Positions 1 through 7,234 of a DNA stretch of 27,620 bases are shown in pieces. The notes under the pieces were generated by a model, which did not search any database, was not told where the DNA came from, and was given only the letters and a program-made list of their open reading frames with translations. Numbering within the stretch: the stretch's first letter is position 1; the number at the start of each line of letters is the position of its first letter. The position numbers were made by a program, and so were the translations under genes. Source of the DNA: Pseudomonadota bacterium (GTDB taxonomy: Bacteria > Pseudomonadota > Alphaproteobacteria > Paracaedibacterales > CAIULA01); contig JAJZHT010000001.1 in NCBI GenBank assembly GCA_021804455.1, forward strand, positions 1 to 27,620. Reading direction: 5' to 3'.

Positions 1-1
1 A

Positions 2-145
2 ACAGCCATTCAACAGGCCCAACAAAACTCGCGTCGGTATGCTAAACGCCAAATAACATGGTTTCGTCATCAAATTCCTAAAAAGTTGGTGATTGAAACA
101 CCGAATATCGATACACTGTGGTCACATATTTTATCATCTGCTTAA
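2..145 (+). CDS. miaA: tRNA dimethylallyltransferase MiaA, C-terminal fragment (runs off window start)
   Basis: Frame 2 is open from the window edge to a TAA at 143-145 and encodes about 47 residues. The stretch SRRYAKRQITWFRHQ matches the conserved C-terminal (T/S)RxYAKRQxTWFR block of MiaA. MiaA transfers a dimethylallyl group to N6 of A37 in tRNAs that read codons starting with U. Only this C-terminal segment is visible; the P-loop and catalytic domain lie outside the window. The next gene starts 4 bp after the stop, so the two are probably cotranscribed. The identification rests on this one motif, but the motif is distinctive. Confidence 0.88.
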   Translation, partial: TAIQQAQQNSRRYAKRQITWFRHQIPKKLVIETPNIDTLWSHILSSA

Positions 146-149
146 GACC

Positions 150-908
150 ATGAATCGAACAAAGGCTGTTTTCATTGTTAGTATGTTACTGACTGTTGTC
201 ATCATCTTGGGCTGGTCCTTGATAGGAAAGTCTAGACAGTCTCTTGGTCCTTCCATCAATAATGCTACTTTACCTCTTCCCGCGCAACAGGCCCTTACTA
301 CAGATCAAGCCAGCTTAGTAGAATATCAAGTTTCCCCTCAAGATCCTTATTTTCATGGGCCTTGTCCTATTGATTCTGCAATTTTGAATGATATTCGCCA
401 GAGGACTTTGCCCATTGGTTTTGAGAATGAAAAAGGCACAAGACAATGGGAATCTATCAGTAAAAATCTGGAGGAGAAACGATCCATTGACTCTTTTAAA
501 AAGAATCTTAGAGATTTCTTGTTGGTTTTAATAAAATTGCAGCATCCACAAAGTTACCGGTTGATGGGCAACTCTGAAGGTGGTGATATGATTGCCTACG
601 CACGGGTCGCCATTTGTGATGAGATTGCGATTGCCCATCATCATATTAAGGGAGGAATTGACCCCTCTATTGGCCAAGATTACTGTGAAAATAATAATCT
701 TGTCCCTTCAAAGCAGGATCGAATTTTGTTCGAAACTTTTTATCGGTCTTGCCGGTTGACAGCATCCAATGCTTTCCGCTTTGGTCCTGTTTTATTGACT
801 CGTTCTGCCTTTTATCCTTCAAAGCAGGATTTAAGCCTTATTTTAAAAGCTTTAGATCTGGACCCTAAAAGACCTAACGAAGCTGTCTGCACCTATAAAA
901 ACCGCTAA
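150..908 (+). CDS. hypothetical membrane-anchored protein
   Basis: I do not recognise this 252-residue protein. The ATG at 150 is chosen over an upstream TTG at 93 because it lies 4 bp after the miaA stop and places a hydrophobic segment (about residues 6-27, TKAVFIVSMLLTVVIILGW) at the N-terminus. That segment is either a signal anchor or an uncleaved signal peptide, so the rest is probably periplasmic. The soluble part has several cysteines (FHGPCPID, AICDE, QDYCEN, YRSCRL, EAVCTY), which could form disulfides in the periplasm. It has no catalytic motif that I can name. It sits between miaA and a LysR regulator, 18 bp before the latter, probably in one transcript. Confidence 0.75.
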   Translation: MNRTKAVFIVSMLLTVVIILGWSLIGKSRQSLGPSINNATLPLPAQQALTTDQASLVEYQVSPQDPYFHGPCPIDSAILNDIRQRTLPIGFENEKGTRQWESISKNLEEKRSIDSFKKNLRDFLLVLIKLQHPQSYRLMGNSEGGDMIAYARVAICDEIAIAHHHIKGGIDPSIGQDYCENNNLVPSKQDRILFETFYRSCRLTASNAFRFGPVLLTRSAFYPSKQDLSLILKALDLDPKRPNEAVCTYKNR

Positions 909-926
909 TTTCACACAAGGATATCT

Positions 927-1811
927 ATGGATTGGGATAAGCTCAGGATTTTTCATACCGTTGCTGAAGTTAGAAATTTAACTCACGCAGGGACTGTTTT
1001 AAATCTTAGTCAGTCGGCTGTGAGTCGTCAAATCAGTGCTTTGGAGAAAGGTTTGAACATTACTCTGTTCACTCGACATGCACGGGGTCTTGTCTTAACA
1101 GCCGAGGGAGAAATTCTTTTTAAAACCACCCGCAGTGTTTTGGCACAAATTTCTTCCACAACCTCACAATTGGTAGAAAGTTGCGGTCATCTCTCAGGAA
1201 GTCTAAAGGTATCGGCAACAGTAGCTCTTGGATCTGTATGGTTAGCACCACGACTTTCGACATTTTGCAAAACTTATCCAGACCTTAGTGTCCAAATGAT
1301 TCTGACCGATGATGACGTCGATTTTGCCATGAGAGAGGCTGACGTTGCTCTGCAATTTGGGATGCATCCTACCGATAACCATTTGATCCAAGAACCTCTT
1401 TTTGAGTATCAATTAAAAATTTATGCCAGCCCTGAATACTTAGAAACTCATCAGGCTCCCCAAAGCCCTGAAGACCTGGATCATCATCGATTAATTGTAT
1501 TTGGCACCCACGCGACAGCCCCTGTTGAAAATGTAAATTGGCTACTTCGACTGGGAACGAAACCAGGCGTCGTACGGGAGCCATCCCTTGTCATCAACAG
1601 TGCTTATGGCATTTTACAAAGTGTTAAAAATGGTCTTGGAATTGCCAGTCTAGCCGATTTTATTGCCAAAGATCACCCCGATTTGATTGAGGTTCTCCCT
1701 GATTTTCCTTTCCCCGTGATACAAACTTTTTTAACTTACCCTAAACAATTGGCTAACTCAAAACGGGTTATTGCCTTTCAAAAATTTATCAAGGAGCAAA
1801 CGATTCAATAG
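927..1811 (+). CDS. lsrB: LysR-family transcriptional regulator, LsrB/VtlR type
   Basis: This 294-residue protein has the LysR layout: an N-terminal winged helix-turn-helix (about residues 1-60, with NLSQSAVSRQISALE as the recognition region) and a C-terminal effector-binding domain (about 90-290). The opening MDWDKLRIFHTVAE and the following RHARGLVLTAEGE closely resemble rhizobial LsrB and Brucella VtlR from memory. Those proteins control redox and envelope genes and sRNA expression, so a similar role is a family-based inference. The start has an AAGGA Shine-Dalgarno 8 bp upstream. In several rhizobia lsrB follows trxB; here it follows miaA and an unknown gene. Its last 23 bp overlap the 3' end of the convergent aminotransferase gene. 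Confidence 0.88.
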   Translation: MDWDKLRIFHTVAEVRNLTHAGTVLNLSQSAVSRQISALEKGLNITLFTRHARGLVLTAEGEILFKTTRSVLAQISSTTSQLVESCGHLSGSLKVSATVALGSVWLAPRLSTFCKTYPDLSVQMILTDDDVDFAMREADVALQFGMHPTDNHLIQEPLFEYQLKIYASPEYLETHQAPQSPEDLDHHRLIVFGTHATAPVENVNWLLRLGTKPGVVREPSLVINSAYGILQSVKNGLGIASLADFIAKDHPDLIEVLPDFPFPVIQTFLTYPKQLANSKRVIAFQKFIKEQTIQ

Positions 1812-2943
1812 CCTGTTGAAGGGCTTCTACCACTTGTTGTACTTCCCCTAAAGTTAAGGAGGGATAAACAGGCAGACGCAGGACTCTGTCGGCTGTTTGT
1901 TCTGTAATTACCAGAGATCCATGGGTTTTGGCCAAAGTTCTACCCGCACTCGAATCGTGCATGGGAACATAATGGGCTGACGTTTGAATGCCCTGATTTC
2001 TTAAGGATTCAAGAACATGGTTACGAAGAGTCCCATCAGGTAATAAAATTGCATATAAATGGGCATTATGTTGGCAATCAGAGGGTACGATGGGGCGACG
2101 TAATTTCCCTTTTTCCTCTAAAGTCTGAAGCCCTTGATGATAGGAACGCCAAACTTCCAACCTTTTTTCTGTGATTTCCTTTGCAAAAGGGAGTTGCGCC
2201 CAAAGAAAAGCGGCTGTAATTTCACTGGGAAGGTATGAAGATCCTATATCAACCCAGCTATATTTATCGACTTCACCGAGCAAAAATTTCTTCCGATTGG
2301 TGCCTTTTTCCCAAATGATTTCAGCTCTTTCCAAAAAGCGCCGATCCTTCACAAACAAGGCACCACCCTCCCCGGAAATAATATTTTTTGTTCCATGAAA
2401 GCTGATGGCGGATAAATGCCCCATCGATCCCAAAGGTTTACCCTTGTAAAAAGATTCAATTCCTTGGGCAGCATCTTCAATGACAATCAAACCATGATCG
2501 TTAGCAAGGCTTAAAATTGTATCCATTTCACAAGAAACTCCAGCATAGTGGACACAAACAATGGCTTTGGTCCGTGGCGTAATAGCCTCAAGGATTTTGG
2601 TTTCATCGATGTTAAATGTATCCGCACGAATATCAACAAAGACGGGAATTCCACCTCTTAAAACAAAGGCGTTTGCCGTGGATACGAAAGTATAAGATGG
2701 CATAATAATTTCATCACCTGGCTGAATATCAGCCAAAATGGCGCTCATCTCTAGGGCGGCTGTACAGGAATTCGTCAAAAGTGCTTTTGAACACCCTATC
2801 TTTTTCTCAAGTGCTTGATGGCATTTTTTTGTAAAAAGGCCATTTCCATGAAGATTGGGCTGGCTTAAAGCCTGTTGAATGAACTCCAGCTCTTTACCAC
2901 ATAAAGAGGGCTTATTAAAAGGGATCGAAATTATATCTGACAC
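1789..2943 (-). CDS. rffA: dTDP-4-amino-4,6-dideoxygalactose transaminase (DegT/DnrJ/EryC1/StrS family)
   Basis: This 384-residue PLP enzyme closely resembles E. coli RffA/WecE along its length, with shared blocks such as DIQPGDEIIMPSYTFVST, VHYAGVSCEMDTI and IGSSYLPSEITAAFLWAQL. Visible active-site features are EDAAQG (156-161, Asp contacting the PLP ring nitrogen) and SFHGTKN (Lys186, the expected Schiff-base lysine). RffA transfers an amino group from glutamate to dTDP-4-keto-6-deoxyglucose, giving the precursor of Fuc4NAc in enterobacterial common antigen or related surface glycans. The start is a GTG at 2943 with only a weak AGG upstream. No other nucleotide-sugar genes are nearby, so the glycan it serves cannot be told here. 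A different 4-amino sugar is possible. It overlaps lsrB tail-to-tail by 23 bp. Confidence 0.9.
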   Translation of the reverse strand: MSDIISIPFNKPSLCGKELEFIQQALSQPNLHGNGLFTKKCHQALEKKIGCSKALLTNSCTAALEMSAILADIQPGDEIIMPSYTFVSTANAFVLRGGIPVFVDIRADTFNIDETKILEAITPRTKAIVCVHYAGVSCEMDTILSLANDHGLIVIEDAAQGIESFYKGKPLGSMGHLSAISFHGTKNIISGEGGALFVKDRRFLERAEIIWEKGTNRKKFLLGEVDKYSWVDIGSSYLPSEITAAFLWAQLPFAKEITEKRLEVWRSYHQGLQTLEEKGKLRRPIVPSDCQHNAHLYAILLPDGTLRNHVLESLRNQGIQTSAHYVPMHDSSAGRTLAKTHGSLVITEQTADRVLRLPVYPSLTLGEVQQVVEALQQAIESFAP

Positions 2944-2994
2944 GTCAATAACCTGAGGTATGCTCTAACAAATTACCCTAGTTGTGCCATTAAA

Positions 2995-3029
2995 AGGCCC
3001 ATCCCGCCAATAAAAAAGAAGATGGGCTT
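2995..3029 (-). terminator. putative intrinsic terminator of hpf
   Basis: On the minus strand, just past the hpf stop, GCCCATC (3027-3021) pairs with GATGGGC (3003-2997) across a 17-nt loop and is followed by CTTTTAA. The stem is short, the loop large and the T-run interrupted, so this is a moderate candidate. It would separate hpf from the downstream rffA. Confidence 0.4.
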
Positions 3030-3033
3030 CTTT

Positions 3034-3600
3034 TCACTTTGATTTGTGATTAGGATCTATCCAACCTATATGGCCGTCACCTCTTTTGTAAACAACATTG
3101 AATTGGTTATTGGACGCATTCTTAAAGAACAAGACAGGCGACTCCGAAAGGTCCATTTGCATCACAGCTTCCCCCACCGAAAGCGTAGGAATGGTGCTGT
3201 CCATCTCTGCAATAATGAGAGGCGAATCCTCTCCTTTATCCTCTTCGGTAGAGCTGAGAATATATTGTTGAGCTGTCAATAAATCCATGCTTTCATCACG
3301 GTGACGTTTCTTATTTCGGAGACGAGTTTTATAACGTTTAATCCTGGTTTCCAATTTCTGAAGAGCTAAAGACACACTTCGATAAGCATCCTCATCTTGA
3401 CCATGACAATGAATGACGAAATTACGGCTGATATGAACTGCAATATCGCATTTGAAGTTGTGATGGTCTTTTGAAAAGATAACGTGAGCTTCTAAAATCT
3501 CCCCCATATAAGTTTCAACAATTTGTCGCAATTCTTGTTCTGTAAATTGGCGTAAGCTTTCGCCCACCTCTATATTTTTTCCACTCACAATTACTGGCAT
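3034..3600 (-). CDS. hpf: ribosome hibernation promoting factor, long form (HPF/RaiA)
   Basis: This 188-residue protein has an N-terminal S30AE/RaiA domain (about 1-105: VIVSGKNIEVGESLRQF, ending in the basic stretch RIKRYKTRLRNKKRHRDE) and a C-terminal dimerisation domain (about 130-188) that ends with VVYKRGDGHIGWIDPNHK. The length and second domain mark the long-form HPF that dimerises 70S ribosomes into 100S particles in stationary phase. The start has an AGAGGG Shine-Dalgarno 6 bp upstream. In many Alphaproteobacteria hpf follows rpoN, but here it stands alone with its own upstream region. A predicted promoter and palindrome lie at 3655-3683. Confidence 0.95.
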   Translation of the reverse strand: MPVIVSGKNIEVGESLRQFTEQELRQIVETYMGEILEAHVIFSKDHHNFKCDIAVHISRNFVIHCHGQDEDAYRSVSLALQKLETRIKRYKTRLRNKKRHRDESMDLLTAQQYILSSTEEDKGEDSPLIIAEMDSTIPTLSVGEAVMQMDLSESPVLFFKNASNNQFNVVYKRGDGHIGWIDPNHKSK

Positions 3601-3654
3601 TATTACCCTCTTAGGCCTAAAATTTTATAATTTCTTTTTTTATTCATCCTTGAT

Positions 3655-3683
3655 CTTATACCACAAACTGTCCTTAAACAGTT
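3655..3683 (-). promoter_or_regulatory. candidate hpf promoter with palindromic operator
   Basis: On the minus strand a TATAAG hexamer (3660-3655) resembles a sigma-70 -10 box about 55 bp before the hpf start. Directly upstream is the inverted repeat AACTGT-N6-ACAGTT (3666-3671 and 3678-3683), which would fall across the -17 to -35 interval. I see no good -35 hexamer, so either an activator or repressor site or a chance palindrome is possible. Confidence 0.3.
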
Positions 3684-3838
3684 AAAATTTATCGTACAAT
3701 TAACCAAAATCTCAAAAATTTATGCTGTAAAATACACCTAAAATACGCTTTAGAACTAAGATACTTTCAAAAGAGGCGTACAAAATAAAGGTTCACCCAA
3801 GAGAACTTTTCCTGAGAATTTTATTTTAAAGGAATGGA

Positions 3839-3883
3839 CTTTGTTAACCAAGATTAATGAAAAGTTAATTTTGGTTAACAAAG
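3839..3883. repeat. long perfect-but-one inverted repeat (hairpin)
   Basis: Arms 3839-3857 and 3865-3883 (19 bp each, left arm CTTTGTTAACCAAGATTAA) are reverse complements with a single mismatch around a 7-nt loop TGAAAAG. No T-run follows on either strand, so it is not a classic terminator. It lies about 360 bp upstream of the patatin gene. It may be a protein-binding palindrome, a small mobile-element relic or an RNA hairpin. Confidence 0.7.
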
Positions 3884-4242
3884 AATGACGGCTCATTTTG
3901 TATCAATCGACTCTCTCGTCCCGTGCTTCGCAGAGCAAACGCATCGAAGCAATCTTGGCAAAGAAAGCTTTGGTTTTTTTAGAGGATTTCCGTTGTTGAG
4001 ATTTTCTAAAAGGAGCTTGCTCAACCCTCAGAAAACCTCCTGGTGAAAGTTCAATGCGTTTACTTTGTGTGTTTCATGATCTCCGTGACTTTTTTGCAAT
4101 ACTTAACAGTTGCACGCTTTACTCTTTTGCTATGGATTCAGGTATGTCCGCTTTTTTAGGCTGAGCCGGCCTCTTAAGCCTTGTTTAATTTTAAATTAAA
4201 CTTTATTATATTTTTACATATAAGTGTTATTGGATTTTTCAA

Positions 4243-5280
4243 ATGATTCAGAAAACCGCAGGCTATTTTTTAAAAAGAACCACAAGGGTTGGTTTGGCTT
4301 TTTTCTGCGCTGTAAACTTTTTCAATCTGACAATCGGTACGCTAGAAAGCTCGGAAACCGTAAATATTCTGGAACTTGATGGGGGTGGGTCAAGAACTCT
4401 TTTGGGATTAAGTTTTCTTAAATACCTTAAACAGGCAACAAATGAAGATGTACCCAGGCGATTTAAAGTAGCTGGTGGATCGTCAGGCGGGGCTATTATC
4501 GGGGCAGGTTTAACTTTGCCCAATGATTCGTCTCCTTCACTTCCAAAATACACCGCAGATACCTTGTGGGATCTTTTTATCCAACAACGACAAAATTTGT
4601 TCTCTTCCAATACAAATGCAATTCCAGGTATCACACCTCTTTACAGCAATACAACTTTAACCGCTGCAGCAACCGCTTGTTATGGTGAGGCCCTTTTTAG
4701 TTCCGCCCTTGTTAATACGGTTACAGTGTCTATTAATACAACCAATTCAGCTGTTACACTTTTTAAAAGTTGGGATTCACCAAGCGATCTCAAAACGACG
4801 GATGCCGTTTTAGCCTCTGTAGCTCTTCCTATCTTTTTTGCTCCCCAAACCATTTCTGGCAGTTCAGACAGCTTTATTGATGGATCCCTTGTAACGAACA
4901 ATTCGACGCTCTTTTTGTTAGAGGAGGCCAAGAAACTTTATCCCCAGGCTAATTTCAATATTTTATCTTTGGGGCCAGGAAAGTACCAAACGTCTTTCTT
5001 GAACCAAATTTCTGCAGCGGCTCAAGACTCTAAACGGATCCCTTATCTTGCCATGGAAAATCTTTTAGAACTTCAAGATAGGACAATTGATAATAGGATT
5101 AAAAAAGACCCCAAAGTTTTGAATTATTGGAGGATTAACCCCGACATTGATGCAGATCATTTGGCAATTGATGATGTCACAGACTCAACCATTTCTTATT
5201 TGGAGGATGTGGTTAGTTCTTATACCACAGCCAATCAAGCAGACCTTCAGAATATGATTACAATCTTGAAGAACTCTTAA
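4243..5280 (+). CDS. secreted patatin-like phospholipase
   Basis: This 345-residue protein has the patatin signature set: oxyanion-hole motif DGGGSR (46-51), nucleophile elbow GGSSG (78-82, Ser80), the ASVALPIFFAP block (191-201), and the catalytic-dyad aspartate in FIDGS (Asp213). An N-terminal basic stretch and hydrophobic segment (about 11-33, KRTTRVGLAFFCAVNFFN) look like a Sec signal peptide, so export is likely. Patatins are acyl hydrolases acting on phospholipids; in Rickettsia and Legionella relatives they act on host membranes. That role here is inference. No clear Shine-Dalgarno precedes the ATG at 4243, and a long non-coding leader lies upstream. The last 23 bp overlap the convergent hflX. 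The aspartate motif is DGS rather than the usual DGG/DGA. Confidence 0.9.
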   Translation: MIQKTAGYFLKRTTRVGLAFFCAVNFFNLTIGTLESSETVNILELDGGGSRTLLGLSFLKYLKQATNEDVPRRFKVAGGSSGGAIIGAGLTLPNDSSPSLPKYTADTLWDLFIQQRQNLFSSNTNAIPGITPLYSNTTLTAAATACYGEALFSSALVNTVTVSINTTNSAVTLFKSWDSPSDLKTTDAVLASVALPIFFAPQTISGSSDSFIDGSLVTNNSTLFLLEEAKKLYPQANFNILSLGPGKYQTSFLNQISAAAQDSKRIPYLAMENLLELQDRTIDNRIKKDPKVLNYWRINPDIDADHLAIDDVTDSTISYLEDVVSSYTTANQADLQNMITILKNS

Positions 5281-6643
5281 AACGGGTTTTTTCTAAAAAG
5301 TGTCGTTGAGCGGGATTTAACCTCAGTTTAAGGTGGACAAAGCCTTGATCATCATCACGGCGGTCCACCACCAAACCCTTTTGGTAACACCATGATAAAA
5401 GGGTGCCTTCTTGACAAGATAATGTCAAACTTTGAAGAGACGTTTCTTGCGCCTGAAAACGATGATAAATCCAGGCAAAAAGCCCCTCAATGCCAGTACC
5501 ATATTGGGCTGAAATGGCCCATGCGTTGGATTGACGCGCCAATTGATTCCGTAAAATCTCGTTTTCCTGATGGGTCAACAAATCAATCTTGTTGTAAACA
5601 TTAAGAATCAAGGGGGCTTTTTCTGGGTTTTGATCCACGATTCCCAGGTCGTGCAAAATGGCCTCTACATCCTGGGCTTGGGCGCTAGCATCAGGATGAG
5701 CCGCATCACGTACGTGCAGTATTAAGTCGGCAACACAAACTTCTTCTAAGGTTGCGCGAAAGGCGGCAATTAATTCTGTAGGAAGATTGGAAACAAAACC
5801 AACGGTATCCGAAAAGATAACTTCCAGACGATCTGCGTTATCAGGACCCGGGATAGAACAACGACGCATGGTAGGGTCCAAGGTTGCAAACAGCAAATTT
5901 TCAGCAAAAACGTTAGCCTGGGTTAAACGGTTAAACAAGGTTGACTTTCCAGCGTTGGTATATCCTACCAAGGCAATTACAGGTTTTTCTTGGCGTTTAC
6001 GGGCTTGACGATGCAAGGATCGCATTTTTGCGATATTTTTAAGATCTTTTTCTAGTTTTAAAATCCGCTGATCAATCAGTCGTCGATCCAATTCAATTTG
6101 TGATTCTCCGGGGCCTCCTATGAATCCAAATCCTCCCCTTTGTCGTTCAAGGTGAGTCCAAGAACGTACCAAACGGCTGCGTTGATGCTTAAGGGCCGCT
6201 AATTCTACCTGCAAACGTCCTTCGGCTGTGCGGGCACGGGCACCAAAGATCTCCAAAATAAGACCTGTACGGTCAATAACCTTACATTTCCAGATTCGTT
6301 CGAGGTTACGTTGTTGAACGGGTGACAAAACGCTGTCTACAACGGCTAATTTAATGTTTAAGGCCTGAAACATTGCCTGGAGATTCTCGACATTTCCTTT
6401 CCCTATTAAAGTGGCGGGTGACAGTTTGTTCAAATAAAAGGCCTGTTGATAAACAACCCTTAATTGAATGGCTTCGGCCAGCCCCACCGCTTCCTCCAAA
6501 GCCGCCTGCTGGGTCCGTTTGACTTTTTCTAAAGGTGTGGTTGGGCGATACCAATTCAAGTGTATAACAGCCGTTGCCAGACCTGAAGCAATATTGATTT
6601 CAGGGGCAATGGCTTGGCCGGGTAAAGATTGATCATAAGACAT
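5258..6643 (-). CDS. hflX: ribosome-associated GTPase HflX
   Basis: This 461-residue protein has the full HflX order: an N-terminal HflX domain (about 25-215, with GKGNVENL, the glycine-rich GGPGESQIELDRR and a coiled coil to 215), then a TrmE-Era-like G domain with G1 GYTNAGKS (227-234), FATLDPT (252-258), G3 DTVGF (279-283) and G4 NKID (351-354). HflX splits stalled or heat-damaged 70S ribosomes. In many proteobacteria it follows hfq; here it is divergent from ruvX with only 45 bp between the starts. Its 3' end overlaps the patatin gene by 23 bp. No strong Shine-Dalgarno is visible before the ATG at 6643. Confidence 0.97.
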   Translation of the reverse strand: MSYDQSLPGQAIAPEINIASGLATAVIHLNWYRPTTPLEKVKRTQQAALEEAVGLAEAIQLRVVYQQAFYLNKLSPATLIGKGNVENLQAMFQALNIKLAVVDSVLSPVQQRNLERIWKCKVIDRTGLILEIFGARARTAEGRLQVELAALKHQRSRLVRSWTHLERQRGGFGFIGGPGESQIELDRRLIDQRILKLEKDLKNIAKMRSLHRQARKRQEKPVIALVGYTNAGKSTLFNRLTQANVFAENLLFATLDPTMRRCSIPGPDNADRLEVIFSDTVGFVSNLPTELIAAFRATLEEVCVADLILHVRDAAHPDASAQAQDVEAILHDLGIVDQNPEKAPLILNVYNKIDLLTHQENEILRNQLARQSNAWAISAQYGTGIEGLFAWIYHRFQAQETSLQSLTLSCQEGTLLSWCYQKGLVVDRRDDDQGFVHLKLRLNPAQRHFLEKTRFKSSSRL

Positions 6644-6688
6644 GGTTCTGTTAGGTATGGAAATTAAGAATATTAAGGAACAAAATCC

Positions 6689-7165
6689 ATGTTGTGTACT
6701 TTAGCCGATATTGATCGCTATAAAAACCTAAAAGATGGTAAGAACCGTTTGTTAGGAATTGACTTGGGCGATAAGACTGTAGGTTTGAGTTTATCCGATG
6801 TTACGTGGACCATTGCAAGCCCTTATCAAACCCTAAAACGATTGTCAGATTTCCAAGCTATTACCGAATTAGAACAGATTATTCACACGTTCAAAGTGGT
6901 AGTTATGGTCATTGGCTATCCTTTGAATATGAATGGAAGCGCCGGTCCTCAAAGTGAAAAAGTCTTGAAGTTTGTCGAAAAGATGCTTCAACGTTATGAC
7001 ATACCCATTTTTTTATGGGATGAGCGTTTGTCAACCATGGCTGTAACCAGAACTTTGATTGAAGCTGACGTCTCCAGAAAAAAACAAAAAAAAGCTGTTG
7101 ATAAGATGGCAGCCAGCTATATTTTGCAAGGAATGCTGGATTCTATACGCTCTTTTAAGGTCTAA
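6689..7165 (+). CDS. ruvX: Holliday junction resolvase-like nuclease RuvX (YqgF)
   Basis: This 158-residue RNase H-fold protein carries the YqgF hallmarks: GIDLGDKTVGLSLSD (23-37, Asp25), GYPLNMNGS (76-84), WDERLST (110-116, acidic pair) and a C-terminal DKMAASYILQG (138-148, Asp138). These give the expected acidic catalytic set. The family is implicated in pre-16S rRNA 5' end maturation and in Holliday-junction-like cleavage; the rRNA role is the better supported one. The start at 6689 has an AAGGA sequence about 10 bp upstream. The N-terminal leader is about 15 residues longer than in many homologues. It is divergent from hflX and followed by a 69-bp gap to the minus-strand Hcp-like gene. 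Confidence 0.95.
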   Translation: MLCTLADIDRYKNLKDGKNRLLGIDLGDKTVGLSLSDVTWTIASPYQTLKRLSDFQAITELEQIIHTFKVVVMVIGYPLNMNGSAGPQSEKVLKFVEKMLQRYDIPIFLWDERLSTMAVTRTLIEADVSRKKQKKAVDKMAASYILQGMLDSIRSFKV

Positions 7166-7234
7166 CGTGATAAAAAAGTTTAATTGTTTCTATAGAAATT
7201 TGTTAGACACTTTCAGCCTTAAGAATGCCGCAGT

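Larger units (their letters stand above)
3601..4242. other. 640-bp gene-free region between hpf and the patatin gene
   Basis: No convincing gene is seen on either strand. The region holds the hpf promoter area, a 19-bp-arm hairpin (3839-3883), a smaller hairpin with TGCTTCG/CGAAGCA arms (3924-3930 and 3945-3951), and a weak CAAAG/CTTTG stem followed by a run of seven T around 3960-3980 that could end a short plus-strand transcript. A minus-strand stretch (4073 to 3906, stop at 3905-3903) is open for 56 codons and encodes a basic peptide. It lacks a start codon near its beginning, so I do not call it a gene. No tRNA or riboswitch was recognised. Confidence 0.6.

Noticed and set aside
93..149. 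Extension of the unknown membrane protein to a TTG at 93
   Set aside because: It would overlap the conserved MiaA C-terminus in another frame; the ATG at 150 fits the gene boundary and the membrane segment better.
4054..4164. 36-codon plus-strand frame in the patatin leader
   Set aside because: It is too short, has no Shine-Dalgarno and no resemblance to known small proteins.
7166..7234. TTGACA at about 7221 as a promoter
   Set aside because: No -10 element lies at a suitable distance and the site points into the convergent Hcp-like gene.
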